Assembly (NCBI GenBank): GCA_964580965.1
Contig: CAZOLZ010000004.1
Coordinates: 18,993 to 82,992 of the forward strand
Source of the DNA: CAIUKX01 sp964580965
GTDB lineage: Bacteria > Bacteroidota > Bacteroidia > Flavobacteriales_D > Crocinitomicaceae
DNA: 64,000 nt
Reading direction: 5' to 3'
Below, in pieces: positions 46,881 through 56,433 of the stretch; positions within the stretch are counted from its first letter, which is position 1, and each line of letters starts with the position of its first letter. The translations under genes and the position numbers were made by a program. The notes below the pieces were generated by a model that was given only the letters and a program-made list of their open reading frames with translations, ran no database searches and was not told the origin of the DNA.

Positions 46881-47903
46881 ATGAAAAAAAAAATCGCATC
46901 AATCGAACAGGAAATTCAAACTTATTCCATAAAAAACTCATCTGAATTAGAGAAGTTTAGGATTGAATTTTTAGGTTCAAAAAATAAATTAAAAGATTTA
47001 TTCGGAGAATTAAAAACTGTACCGAATGAGCAGAAGAAAGAAGTTGGGCAGTTATTAAATGGTTTGAGAAGTCTTGCTGAAGAAAAATTTAATTCCGTTA
47101 AAGATACATTAGACACTGTTTCTTCTGAAAAAATAAGTATCGATTTTTCAATGCCCGGTGAATCTTCAGAAATTGGTGCACGTCATCCATTGATGCAAGT
47201 TAGAAGTGAAATTATAGAGATCTTTAGTCGAATTGGGTATACCGTTTCTGAAGGGCCTGAAATTGAAGATGATTGGCATAATTTTTCAGCATTAAACTTT
47301 CCGCCTGAGCATCCTGCTAGAGATATGCAAGATACTTTCTTTGTAAAAAGTGAAAAAGATGAGATGGCACTTAGAACACATACTTCATCGGTTCAAGTGC
47401 GTGTGATGGAAAATCAAAAGCCTCCAATTCGTACCATTTCTCCTGGAAGAGTTTATAGAAATGAAGCTATTTCAGCTAGAGCACATTGTTTCTTTCACCA
47501 AGTTGAAGGATTATACATTGATAAAAATGTTTCGTTTGCTGATTTAAAACAAACGTTACTGTATTTCGCTAAAGAAATGTTTGGTGAAAGTGCTCAAATC
47601 CGATTAAGACCCTCATACTTCCCTTTCACAGAGCCGAGTGCTGAAGTAGATGTATCTTGTACAATTTGTAACTCAAAAGGTTGTAATGTTTGTAAATATT
47701 CTGGATGGTTAGAAATTTTAGGTTGTGGAATGGTAGATCCTGCAGTTTTAGAATCTTGTGGGATTGACTCAAAAGAATATTCTGGTTTTGCTTTTGGGAT
47801 GGGTATTGAACGTATTACTCAGTTGAAATATAAAGTTAATGATTTACGTTTGTATTCCGAAAATGATGTTCGTTTCTTAAAACAATTTAAAGGAAGTATT
47901 TAA
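46881..47903 (+). CDS. pheS: Phenylalanine--tRNA ligase subunit alpha
   Basis: A 340-residue PheS, the catalytic alpha subunit of the (alpha-beta)2 class II synthetase. The N-terminal coiled coil is followed by class II motif 1 (IGARHPLMQVRSEIIEIFSRIGY), motif 2 (ISPGRVYRNEAISARAHCFFHQVEG) and motif 3 (GFAFGMGIERITQLKYKV). The Cys cluster CTICNSKGCNVCKYSGW is also present, as in Bacteroidetes PheS. The beta subunit gene is not in this window. ytxJ follows 2 nt after the stop. Confidence 0.98.
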   Translation: MKKKIASIEQEIQTYSIKNSSELEKFRIEFLGSKNKLKDLFGELKTVPNEQKKEVGQLLNGLRSLAEEKFNSVKDTLDTVSSEKISIDFSMPGESSEIGARHPLMQVRSEIIEIFSRIGYTVSEGPEIEDDWHNFSALNFPPEHPARDMQDTFFVKSEKDEMALRTHTSSVQVRVMENQKPPIRTISPGRVYRNEAISARAHCFFHQVEGLYIDKNVSFADLKQTLLYFAKEMFGESAQIRLRPSYFPFTEPSAEVDVSCTICNSKGCNVCKYSGWLEILGCGMVDPAVLESCGIDSKEYSGFAFGMGIERITQLKYKVNDLRLYSENDVRFLKQFKGSI

Positions 47904-47905
47904 CT

Positions 47906-48277
47906 ATGGGGCTTTTTTTTAAAGACAATAAATCTAATTTTGATTGGATAAATTTAAATTCATCGGAACAATTAAACGAAATCATTGAACAGTCAAATGA
48001 AAGCGCTGTTCTTTTGTTTAAACATAGTACAAGATGTAGTATTTCTTCAATGGCCAAAAGTCGTTTTGAAAAGGAATGGAAACTTGACAATGAAGTTTGT
48101 CAAACATATTATTTGGATTTAATAACATTTAGGCCAATCTCCAATGAAATCGCTGAAAAAACTGGTGTTGAACATCAATCACCACAAGTCATTGTTTTAA
48201 AAAACAAAGAAGTTATTTACCAAGCATCACACAATGGTATTGATGCCAATGAGATACAAGCATTATTTAAAAAATAA
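47906..48277 (+). CDS. ytxJ: Bacilliredoxin-like protein YtxJ (DUF2847)
   Basis: A 123-residue thioredoxin-fold protein of the YtxJ family, linked to removal of bacillithiol from mixed disulfides. The signature FKHSTRCSISSMAKSRFEKEW carries a single active-site Cys (monothiol type), followed by the cis-Pro region HQSPQVIVLKNKEVIYQASH. Length is normal. It lies between pheS and a glutaminyl cyclase gene with gaps of 2 and 4 nt. Confidence 0.94.
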   Translation: MGLFFKDNKSNFDWINLNSSEQLNEIIEQSNESAVLLFKHSTRCSISSMAKSRFEKEWKLDNEVCQTYYLDLITFRPISNEIAEKTGVEHQSPQVIVLKNKEVIYQASHNGIDANEIQALFKK

Positions 48278-48281
48278 TATA

Positions 48282-49358
48282 ATGAAGAAATACCTTTTAA
48301 TTGGACTTATCATTCTTGTAATTGGCTCAATGGTGATTATTCCAATGGTTAGAAACTCATCTTCTAATGATACTGAATACGATTCTTCATTACCGTCCGA
48401 ATTTACTTTTGAGCAAAACTTAGCAATTAGATATAATGAAACTGTAGAATTAAGTATTCAAGTCAATCAAGCTATTCAAAAATTAGAATTAGCATTCGGT
48501 GATACAATACTTAAATCTTGGAATAATCCAAAACAAGGTATCATCACTCTGAATTTCAATCCTAGTATGTTTGGAATCGGAACAAAACCAATCAGTTTAA
48601 TTTCAAAATTAACAAATGGAACTTCTGTAAACGACAACAGAATGGTTCGTGTTCTATCAGATATCGTTCCTAATATTTGGACAGCAAAAATAAAACGTGC
48701 TTACCCTCATAGCACAACTCATTACACTCAAGGATTAGAATTTTTGAATAATGATTTATACGAAGGTACTGGTCAATATGGAAGTAGTAAAATTACCAAA
48801 GTTGATCTTCAAACTGGTAAACCAGATGATACTAAATCTATTACATTAGCAGGAAACTATTTTGGAGAAGGAATTACAATTTTAGGTAACAAAGTGTATC
48901 AACTTACATGGCAAGAACAAACTTGTTTCATATACAACCTACCTGATTTCAAGTTAGAAAAAAGTATTTCTTATGTTGGAGAGGGTTGGGGACTTTGCAA
49001 CGACGGTAAATACCTCATCATGTCAAATGGTACCGAAAGAATTACATTCAGAAATCCAGAGACCTTTGCTATTGAAAAAACTATTGAAGTATTTGATAAT
49101 ACCGGTCCAGTTTCACAATTAAATGAATTAGAGTATATCGAAGGTAAAATCTATGCGAATGTATATACTACAACTAAAATAGCTGTTATAGATCCTTTAA
49201 CAGGAAGAGTTGAGTCAATAATTGAAGCTGGTATTCTTGAAAAAGAAGGAAGAGGGTTTGGAGATGTCTTAAATGGGATTGCATACAACGACGGTAAAAT
49301 CTATATGACAGGTAAAAACTGGAATAAATTATTTGAGGTAGAACTAGTGAAACCTTAA
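48282..49358 (+). CDS. Glutaminyl-peptide cyclotransferase
   Basis: A beta-propeller glutamine cyclotransferase, converting N-terminal glutamine to pyroglutamate on exported proteins. The open frame begins at 48234, but Met at 48282 fits better: it is 4 nt after the ytxJ stop and begins a signal-anchor (MKKYLLIGLIILVIGSMVII). The enzyme domain has PHSTTHYTQGLEFLNNDLYEGTGQYG, GEGITILGNKVYQLTWQE and the final LNGIAYNDGKIYMTGKNW. Because T9SS bacteria commonly cyclise the new N-terminal Gln of exported proteins, it may act on periplasmic cargo. A long hairpin terminator follows. Confidence 0.94.
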   Translation: MKKYLLIGLIILVIGSMVIIPMVRNSSSNDTEYDSSLPSEFTFEQNLAIRYNETVELSIQVNQAIQKLELAFGDTILKSWNNPKQGIITLNFNPSMFGIGTKPISLISKLTNGTSVNDNRMVRVLSDIVPNIWTAKIKRAYPHSTTHYTQGLEFLNNDLYEGTGQYGSSKITKVDLQTGKPDDTKSITLAGNYFGEGITILGNKVYQLTWQEQTCFIYNLPDFKLEKSISYVGEGWGLCNDGKYLIMSNGTERITFRNPETFAIEKTIEVFDNTGPVSQLNELEYIEGKIYANVYTTTKIAVIDPLTGRVESIIEAGILEKEGRGFGDVLNGIAYNDGKIYMTGKNWNKLFEVELVKP

Positions 49359-49381
49359 TTTACTCAATTTATTAATTACAT

Positions 49382-49413
49382 AAAAAAGCCTTAAGAAATT
49401 CTTAAGGCTTTTT
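49382..49413. terminator. Bidirectional intrinsic terminator
   Basis: Fifteen complementary bases on each side of a single A (AAAAAGCCTTAAGAA / TTCTTAAGGCTTTTT), so the real loop opens a few pairs. A- and T-runs flank it. It serves the convergent glutaminyl cyclase (+) and ileS (-) genes. Confidence 0.93.
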
Positions 49414-49434
49414 GTTTTTATATTATCCAATTAA

Positions 49435-52400
49435 TTACCCTTTAACAAGAGCTAATTTAGCATCTCCGTCGGCTTCAATATCTGTAATTAGAGCTGAACT
49501 ATCTAATGTTTCAAAAACAATTTCATTCGCTAATATTTCGTTACAAACATATTCTTTGTTCGCTTGAATAGCTTCACGTATCAACTCATTTGTTTCTACT
49601 TTTAATAAAATTCTATCCGTAACTTCTAAACCTGAATCTTTACGTAAATTTTGAACTCTATTTACCAATTCTCTTGCTATCCCTTCGGCTCTTAGACTTT
49701 CTGAAATTGTTACATCTAGTGCAACAGTTAAATTTCCTTCAGAACTTACTAACCACCCTGGAATATCCTGAGCTAAAATTTCAAAGTCAGCTAAATCTAG
49801 TTCAATTTTAGTGCCATCAATATCACCTTTCCAACCACTATTACTTTCAATTTTAGCGATATCATCAGCCTGCATTTTTCCTACTAGTGCAGCAATTGAT
49901 TTCATTTGTTTACCGTATTTCGGTCCAATTGTTTTAAAGTTAGGCTTGATTCTTTTTACAATAATACCACTTCCCTCTTCAATCAACTTCAATTCCTTAA
50001 CATTCACTTCTGATAAAATCAAATTTTGAACGTGTTGAATATTTTTAGTGAATTGTTCACTTAAAGTTGGAATCATAATCGCTTGTAGCGGTTGTCTTAC
50101 TCGAATTTTTTCTTTCTTACGAATCCCTAAAACCAATGAAGAAACTCGTTGAGCAATATCCATTTGTACCTCTAGTTCTTTATCGATTATTGAATCATTT
50201 ACTTTAGGAAAATCAGCTAAATGAATTGATACAACTTGATGCCTATTCGTTACAGCATTTAAATCACTAAACAATTGATCCATAAAGAAAGGAGCAATCG
50301 GTGCACCTAAAATCGCTACTTTTTCTAAACACGTGTATAACGTTTGGTAAGCAGATAATTTATCTTGTGAATCATCACTTTTCCAAAAACGTCTTCTACA
50401 TAAACGAACATACCAGTTCGATAATTGGTCAGATACAAAATCTTGTATTAAACGACCAGCCTTAGTAGGTTCATATGCTGCATAAGCCTCATCAACATCT
50501 TGAATTAAACTATTTAAACGAGATAATACCCACCTGTCAATTTCAGGTCTTTTAGAAATTTCAATTTCTGCCTCACTGTAATCAAACCCATCGATGTTTG
50601 CATACAAAGAAAAGAAAGAGTAAGTATTATATAATGTACCAAAGAATTTACGTTGAATTTCAGTGATACCATCAACATCAAATTTTAAGTTATCCCATGG
50701 TTGAGCATTTGTAATCATGTACCAACGAGTAGCATCAGGACCATACTTTTGTAATGTTTCGAATGGATCAACTGCATTACCTAAACGTTTTGACATTTTC
50801 TGCCCGTTTTTATCCAAAACTAAACCATTTGATATCACGTTTTTATAAGCAACAGAATCAAATACCATTGTTGCAATTGCATGTAACGTGTAGAACCAAC
50901 CTCTTGTTTGATCAACTCCTTCAGCAATAAAGTCAGCTGGACAACTTAAATGATGGTCAACTAATTCTTTATTTTCAAAAGGATAGTGCCATTGAGCATA
51001 AGGCATAGAACCTGAATCAAACCAAACATCAATTAAGTCTGCCTCACGTGTCATTGGTTTTCCACTAGATGAAACCAACGTTATACCATCAACAATATGT
51101 TTATGTAAGTCAATTTTTGAATAATTCTCATCTGACATATCCCCTACCCTAAAATCAGCAAAAGGATTTGTTGACATCAAACCTGCATTAATTGATTTTT
51201 CACATTCTTCTTTTAACTGCTCAACAGAAGAGATTATAATTCTTTCTTCCCCTTCCTCTGTAGACCAAATTGGAATAGGAATACCCCAATATCTAGAACG
51301 TGATAAATTCCAATCATTTAAATTTTCCAACCATTTTCCAAAACGACCTGTACCAGTTGCTTCTGGTTTCCAATTAATCGTGTTGTTTAATTCCATCATT
51401 CTTTCTTTCGCAGCAGTTGCTTTGATGAACCAAGAATCTAATGGATAATATAATACAGGCTTATCTGTTCTCCAACAATGAGGATAACTATGCTCGTATT
51501 TTTCAATTTTAAATGCTTTATTTTCAATCTTTAATTTTAAAGCAATCCGTTCATCAACAGATAAGTATGCTTTTAATTGAGGGATGATTGGCTTTAACAA
51601 TTCTTTTTGTTTTTCCAATTCAGTACCTATTTCCTCTTCAGTTAAATAATCAGGTTTTACAAATTCTTCAGATAAGCCAAACTGCTCATCTTTTACTTCT
51701 CTTCTAAAACGTCCTGTTAAATCAACTAATGGAACTAAATTTGCATTTTCGTCTTTAACTAACATTCCTGGTACACCAGCATCAGCAGCAACTTTAGCAT
51801 CATCCGCCCCGAAAGTAGGTGCGATATGAACGATACCAGTACCATCTGAGGTTGTTACAAAATCTCCACTTATTACTTGAAAAGCTTTTTCTGGATTTTC
51901 AGCAGGTAAAGCATAAGGTAATAACTGTTCGTAATGAGTTCCAACTAAATCAGATCCTTTAAACTCATCCGAAATGAAGAAAGGTATCTTTTTATCGCCT
52001 TTGGTATAATTTTCTAATTCTTGAACATTTTCTACTGCAAAGAAGTTTTTAGAAAACTGATACGTAACTAAATCCTTAGCTAATATTACATTAATTGGTT
52101 CGTGTGTATATTGATTGTATGATTTAACTAAAACATATGTAATATTAGGACCAACACATAAAGCTGTATTTGAGGGCAATGTCCAAGGTGTTGTTGTCCA
52201 TGCTAAGAAATAAGTTTCTTTATCAAACTTTTCTCCTTTTACCTTAAACTGTGCTACTACAGTTGTATCTTTCACATCTCTGTAACAACCTGGTTGATTT
52301 AATTCATGTGATGATAAACCTGTTCCTGCCTTTGGTGAATATGGTTGAATTGTATAGCCTTTATAAATTAACCCTTTTTCGTACAATTGTCCTAATAACC

Positions 52401-52887
52401 ACCATACAGACTCCATATATTTTGGTTCATAAGTAATGTATGGATTATCCATATCCACCCAGTATCCCATTTGTTGAGTCAAATCATTCCAAATGCTTGT
52501 ATAACGCATTACAGTCTCTTTACAAGCTTTGTTATAATCTTCGATAGTGATTTTAGAACCGATGTCTTCCTTTGTAATATTTAATTCTTTTTCTACTCCT
52601 AGTTCAACAGGTAAACCATGTGTGTCCCAACCTGCTTTACGTTTTACTTGATACCCTTTTAATGTTTTGTAACGACAAAAAATATCTTTAATAGATCGAG
52701 CCATAACATGATGAATTCCAGGTAAACCATTTGCTGAAGGTGGACCTTCAAAAAACACAAAAGGTTTATTTTCATCTTTTGAAGTAACTGACTGTTCGAA
52801 AACATTATTTGCTTTCCATTTTTCCATTACTTCAGTTGCCACATTCGGCAAGTTCAATCCTTTATATTCCTTGTATTTCAGGCTCAT
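49435..52887 (-). CDS. ileS: Isoleucine--tRNA ligase
   Basis: A 1150-residue class Ia synthetase. The ATP-site first signature reads PSANGLPGIHHVMAR. The KMSKS loop is NGQKMSKRLGN. An editing (CP1) domain lies between, starting near YFLAWTTTPWTLPSNTALCVG. The C-terminal anticodon-binding part includes SDQLSNWYVRLCRRRFW, and a long DUF5915-like tail matches the larger IleS type common in Bacteroidetes. An exact -7 promoter element lies upstream. The next gene on this strand, a GNAT, is about 70 nt upstream. Confidence 0.98.
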   Translation of the reverse strand: MSLKYKEYKGLNLPNVATEVMEKWKANNVFEQSVTSKDENKPFVFFEGPPSANGLPGIHHVMARSIKDIFCRYKTLKGYQVKRKAGWDTHGLPVELGVEKELNITKEDIGSKITIEDYNKACKETVMRYTSIWNDLTQQMGYWVDMDNPYITYEPKYMESVWWLLGQLYEKGLIYKGYTIQPYSPKAGTGLSSHELNQPGCYRDVKDTTVVAQFKVKGEKFDKETYFLAWTTTPWTLPSNTALCVGPNITYVLVKSYNQYTHEPINVILAKDLVTYQFSKNFFAVENVQELENYTKGDKKIPFFISDEFKGSDLVGTHYEQLLPYALPAENPEKAFQVISGDFVTTSDGTGIVHIAPTFGADDAKVAADAGVPGMLVKDENANLVPLVDLTGRFRREVKDEQFGLSEEFVKPDYLTEEEIGTELEKQKELLKPIIPQLKAYLSVDERIALKLKIENKAFKIEKYEHSYPHCWRTDKPVLYYPLDSWFIKATAAKERMMELNNTINWKPEATGTGRFGKWLENLNDWNLSRSRYWGIPIPIWSTEEGEERIIISSVEQLKEECEKSINAGLMSTNPFADFRVGDMSDENYSKIDLHKHIVDGITLVSSSGKPMTREADLIDVWFDSGSMPYAQWHYPFENKELVDHHLSCPADFIAEGVDQTRGWFYTLHAIATMVFDSVAYKNVISNGLVLDKNGQKMSKRLGNAVDPFETLQKYGPDATRWYMITNAQPWDNLKFDVDGITEIQRKFFGTLYNTYSFFSLYANIDGFDYSEAEIEISKRPEIDRWVLSRLNSLIQDVDEAYAAYEPTKAGRLIQDFVSDQLSNWYVRLCRRRFWKSDDSQDKLSAYQTLYTCLEKVAILGAPIAPFFMDQLFSDLNAVTNRHQVVSIHLADFPKVNDSIIDKELEVQMDIAQRVSSLVLGIRKKEKIRVRQPLQAIMIPTLSEQFTKNIQHVQNLILSEVNVKELKLIEEGSGIIVKRIKPNFKTIGPKYGKQMKSIAALVGKMQADDIAKIESNSGWKGDIDGTKIELDLADFEILAQDIPGWLVSSEGNLTVALDVTISESLRAEGIARELVNRVQNLRKDSGLEVTDRILLKVETNELIREAIQANKEYVCNEILANEIVFETLDSSALITDIEADGDAKLALVKG

Positions 52888-52912
52888 TTTGTATCGAAAA
52901 AAAATTAGAGTG

Positions 52913-52920
52913 CAAAGTTA
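52913..52920 (-). promoter_or_regulatory. -7 promoter element of ileS
   Basis: Minus-strand TAACTTTG, exact TAnnTTTG, ending 25 nt before the ileS start codon. No clear -33 box. No T-box or other riboswitch-like structure fits in the short leader. Confidence 0.55.
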
Positions 52921-52958
52921 AGAAAAAAACGTAAGAGAATAAATTTTCACAGGTGTGA

Positions 52959-53516
52959 TTACGATTTTTCCAGTTTATACATACGTAAAATATTTTGGTC
53001 TTGTTTTAAGTCTATTACTTTTACAAAACCAAATTTTTCAAAGAAAGGAAAATTCTCTTCAGATGATGTTTCAAGATAAATGGGAGCATCGTTACAATCT
53101 TGTAAAATTTGACGCAAAACATTTGTCCCCAAACCTTTTCGTTGATTTTCTGGCTTTACTCCAACATACCATAAATGATAAAACTTTCCTTTTGGATGAA
53201 ATGTTTTCAGAATCTTTTCCCGCTTCAGAACACGAGGCAAGTTAAAAAGTCCAACGCATTGAATTATCAATTTAAAATCCCAAATTAAAGATTGAAAAGT
53301 CAGTCTTTTTTTACTACTGTCTACCACAAGTGCACAAGCTGTTTTATCAGCATTCATAAATACCTTTCCAAAATGATAAGCTCTGAATAAAGAGTAGACC
53401 ATTAAAAGCTTTATTCGTTGGTCTTTTTTAGAATCTTGTTTAACTACAAAAGAAACTGATCGATTCTTTTCAAATGCCTGAGCTAAAATGGATGCTATTT
53501 CACTCATGATAAACAT
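52959..53516 (-). CDS. GNAT family N-acetyltransferase
   Basis: A 185-residue GNAT protein. The acetyl-CoA loop is clear in LWYVGVKPENQRKGLGTNVLRQIL, followed by IYLETSSEENFPFFEKFGF. The N-terminal half (SILAQAFEKNRSV..., KLLMVYSLFRAYHFGKVFM) matches the family of acetyltransferases related to puromycin N-acetyltransferase. The substrate is unknown. Met at 53516 or a second Met three codons on could be the start. It follows the DUF2231-like membrane gene by 17 nt. Confidence 0.88.
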   Translation of the reverse strand: MFIMSEIASILAQAFEKNRSVSFVVKQDSKKDQRIKLLMVYSLFRAYHFGKVFMNADKTACALVVDSSKKRLTFQSLIWDFKLIIQCVGLFNLPRVLKREKILKTFHPKGKFYHLWYVGVKPENQRKGLGTNVLRQILQDCNDAPIYLETSSEENFPFFEKFGFVKVIDLKQDQNILRMYKLEKS

Positions 53517-53533
53517 TTATCTTTAATGATTGT

Positions 53534-54034
53534 TTAATCTTCATCATGATCTTCGTGTTCATCGTGATCCATTGAATCTTGATCTTGAACATAACCTGGT
53601 CTTATTTCTGTGTGTCTAACTTCACCACCGGTTGTTCCAGTAACTTTACCTGTGAACAAAACAACTAAACTTAAAGCTAAAATAACATATTGAGCATTAC
53701 CTGCAATTGATTTCTTTTTCCAATTTGCCCACAATGCTATTAATGAAAGTAAACCTAAAGCATAAGATAATAAAGCAAAAGTTTCAGCAGCCTCTTCATG
53801 TTCGTGAATTATGTGATGCGTTACACCTTCCATATGTTCTACAATTTCTTCAGCTCCTTCACCTGAAGTGAAAGCAGGAATAGTTGTCAATGCTCCAAAA
53901 AAGAATACAGCATATGCCGTTCTTTTAATGATTTCTGATTTTAAAATCATTCCACCAACTAAGATTAAAAATCCAACAATCGGAATAATAATAGGTAAGT
54001 GATTTACAGTCAAATGAAAATGTGCTTCGTTCAT
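53534..54034 (-). CDS. Small DUF2231-like membrane protein with acidic/His tail
   Basis: A 166-residue integral membrane protein with four hydrophobic helices (about residues 10-30, 37-53, 82-103, 112-130). The start EAHFHLTVNHLPIIIPIVGF has paired His residues as in DUF2231-type proteins. A loop contains HHIIHEHEE, and the last 20 residues are mostly Asp, Glu and His (DSMDHDEHEDHDED), suggesting metal or haem binding. The function is unknown. It has a full consensus promoter and probably leads the GNAT gene. Confidence 0.8.
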   Translation of the reverse strand: MNEAHFHLTVNHLPIIIPIVGFLILVGGMILKSEIIKRTAYAVFFFGALTTIPAFTSGEGAEEIVEHMEGVTHHIIHEHEEAAETFALLSYALGLLSLIALWANWKKKSIAGNAQYVILALSLVVLFTGKVTGTTGGEVRHTEIRPGYVQDQDSMDHDEHEDHDED

Positions 54035-54367
54035 AATTTTTTATTTAAAACATAACTTTTAGTAAATAATGATACTTATACATATCAATTAATTTACCAA
54101 TTTCAAAAGTAATTAAAGTTCCTAATAATCCAATATCACTTTCCGAATCTCTAATTTATAAATACTAGATTTTATCTTTAATTAAATCTTCACTTAAACA
54201 CATTCTGCAAAAAAACACAAAATACGAGTTAATCACTTTATTTTAAATACATTAATTCAAATTCACATCTTAAATAATAGCTTTTCAAAATGAAACAAAA
54301 AAATTAACAAAAGCTGAATTTTCAACTATTATAAAACTTTCATTATTTTAGTAGTAAATAGCGATAT
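54035..54367. other. Divergent intergenic region
   Basis: An AT-rich 333-base gap between the DUF2231-like gene (-) and cvpA (+). It contains the minus-strand promoter at 54104-54133. A near-match (TATTTTAG) lies just before the cvpA start. I see no ORF or RNA gene. Confidence 0.5.
54104..54133 (-). promoter_or_regulatory. Promoter of the DUF2231-like/GNAT unit
   Basis: On the minus strand TTG (54131-54133), 19 nt, TACTTTTG (54104-54111): an exact match to the Bacteroidetes consensus. It predicts a leader of about 65 nt. Confidence 0.75.
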
Positions 54368-54973
54368 ATGAATATTTTAGATGTAATTTTAGTTTTACCA
54401 CTACTTTTTGCAGGTTACAAAGGCTTTAAATATGGACTAATCATTGAGATTTTTACTCTATTGGCATTATTAGTTGGCTTATACGCTGGAATTCATTTTT
54501 CTGATTACGCTTCTAATTTTATAGAGAATTCTTTCAATTGGCACTCTAAATATCTCCCTGTTGTCTCTTTTACAATTACTTTTTTAGCAATTGGTGCAAT
54601 GGTTTATTTTGCTGGAAAAGCAATTGAAAGAGTTGTTCGTTTTACTGGATTATCTCCTATTAATAAAACATTTGGAATTTTATTCTCAGTTGTTAAAATG
54701 GGTTATTTTATTAGTGTTTTTCTGGTAATTTTAGAATCATACGATGAAAAGAATGACTTTTTCCCCGAAGAAACGAAGTCTGAATCACTCTTATATTCAC
54801 CCGTAAAGAATCTTTCTGAAAAAACAATTCCAGGAATTGCTGAAAGCACTATTTTTTTGAAGAATAAAATTGACAAAGAAATGAGCTCGACGAAGCAAAC
54901 TTTGGAGCAATTAGAAAGAGCAAATAAAACAGCTGATAGCCTACAAATATTGAAAGATAAGTATTTAAATTAA
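54368..54973 (+). CDS. CvpA family membrane protein
   Basis: A 201-residue CvpA-type protein with four transmembrane helices in the first 130 residues (ILDVILVLPLLFAGYKGFKYG; IFTLLALLVGLYAGI; LPVVSFTITFLAIGAMVYFAG; VKMGYFISVFLVIL) and a soluble coiled tail. CvpA proteins are linked to envelope integrity and, in some species, colicin V production. The gene ends by overlapping the convergent flippase gene by 4 nt. Confidence 0.92.
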   Translation: MNILDVILVLPLLFAGYKGFKYGLIIEIFTLLALLVGLYAGIHFSDYASNFIENSFNWHSKYLPVVSFTITFLAIGAMVYFAGKAIERVVRFTGLSPINKTFGILFSVVKMGYFISVFLVILESYDEKNDFFPEETKSESLLYSPVKNLSEKTIPGIAESTIFLKNKIDKEMSSTKQTLEQLERANKTADSLQILKDKYLN

Positions 54974-56433
54974 CCTATTTTCATTCTGATTTTAGGCTTT
55001 TCGATTTTATAAATCAAGAACAAATAGATTACAACAAACGTATTGTTTACTAAAAATTGTTGGACACTACTTGCTTCCAAATTTATCCAAACTGTAATAA
55101 AATAAAAACCTATCACTGTTCCTAAATACATTAAAAAACGTTTCACATTGTATGCAATAGGGTAATATTTTTGACCTAACAAATAAGATAATATCATCTG
55201 AAAACCATATACAATTAATGTCGCCCAAGCACTGGCTAAATATCCATAAATAGGTATAAATCTAAAATTGATAAAAAACGTGATAAACGCTCCAATAATT
55301 GCAATATATGCACCAAAACGAGTGTGATTACTTAACTTGTACCAAATACTTTGATTGTAATATATTCCTAAAAAGACATTTGCCAATAATAAAATTGGAA
55401 CAACTTGTAAGCCAGCCCAATAGGCCTCATTTGGAATAAAAACCATTTTAATAAAGTCAACATTTACTGAAACCACCAAGAAAACCAAACAAACAACCGC
55501 AATAAAATAGTTCATTACACGAACATAAATTGTATTCTTGTCCTCATTTTTCATCTGAGAAAAAAAGAATGGTTCAGCCGCAAAACGATACGCTTGTAAC
55601 AAGATTGTAACCAACATGGCTAGTTTGTAGTTCGCACTGTAAATTCCAACTTGAGATTTTGCATAAATTAAAGAAACATCTGTTCCTTCATACAAACGAT
55701 GGACTAATAAAATTCTATCTATTGTCTCATTAACAATTCCTGCTAAACCTCCAATCATCAGCGGTAAAGCATAGAGAACCATTTCTTTTGCTAATCGCCT
55801 ATCAAACTTCAATTTCACCTTTAAGAAGTCTTTAAATAAGAATAAAGGTTTCATCAACGAAGCACATAAATTAGCAAAGAAAATATAAATAACTCCTTCT
55901 TCTGGATTATTATTATCGAAGAAAAACAACATTAAAATTAAGGTCAATCCTATATTTACAACAATTGATAATGATTGTATTGTTGCAAACTTGACTGCCT
56001 TTTCTTCTGCTCTTAGTTTAGCTAAAGGAAGTGCTGAAATTGCATCTACACAGACTACAGCACCTAATAATAAAATATACTCATTGTGCCCCGAATATAA
56101 TAAGGTATCTGCAATTGGATTACTAAAAACAATTAGCGATAAAAAAAACAGAGTGTTTAATAGTATTACTGTTAGGAAACCGTTATTAAATACTTTGGTT
56201 TTATCTTCGGCATTTTGAATAAAACGAAAAAAGGCAGTTTCCATTCCAAAAGTTAAGAAAACCACCAAAAATGCTACCCAAGCATATAATTCTGAAACAA
56301 CACCATAATCAGATGTTTGTTTGAATTTATAAATATATAGAGGAACCATTAAATAGTTAAGGAATCGACCAACAATACTTGGTATTCCATAGATTGCCGT
56401 TTGACCGGCTAACTTTTTAATGGGATTTGACAT
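54970..56433 (-). CDS. Oligosaccharide flippase / polysaccharide biosynthesis membrane protein
   Basis: A 487-residue MATE/Wzx-like protein with about 14 transmembrane helices. Typical features are the N-terminal TAIYGIPSIVGRFLNYLMVPLY, a central ALPLMIGGLAGIVNETIDRILL, and the later helix pairs. It probably flips lipid-linked glycans across the inner membrane. It starts directly after the enoyl-CoA hydratase stop codon, so the two share a transcript. No glycosyltransferases are adjacent. Confidence 0.93.
   Translation of the reverse strand: MSNPIKKLAGQTAIYGIPSIVGRFLNYLMVPLYIYKFKQTSDYGVVSELYAWVAFLVVFLTFGMETAFFRFIQNAEDKTKVFNNGFLTVILLNTLFFLSLIVFSNPIADTLLYSGHNEYILLLGAVVCVDAISALPLAKLRAEEKAVKFATIQSLSIVVNIGLTLILMLFFFDNNNPEEGVIYIFFANLCASLMKPLFLFKDFLKVKLKFDRRLAKEMVLYALPLMIGGLAGIVNETIDRILLVHRLYEGTDVSLIYAKSQVGIYSANYKLAMLVTILLQAYRFAAEPFFFSQMKNEDKNTIYVRVMNYFIAVVCLVFLVVSVNVDFIKMVFIPNEAYWAGLQVVPILLLANVFLGIYYNQSIWYKLSNHTRFGAYIAIIGAFITFFINFRFIPIYGYLASAWATLIVYGFQMILSYLLGQKYYPIAYNVKRFLMYLGTVIGFYFITVWINLEASSVQQFLVNNTFVVIYLFLIYKIEKPKIRMKIG

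Noticed and set aside
52955..53245. 96-codon plus-strand ORF opposite the GNAT gene
   Set aside because: Antisense to a clear GNAT acetyltransferase with intact acetyl-CoA motif. No independent support.
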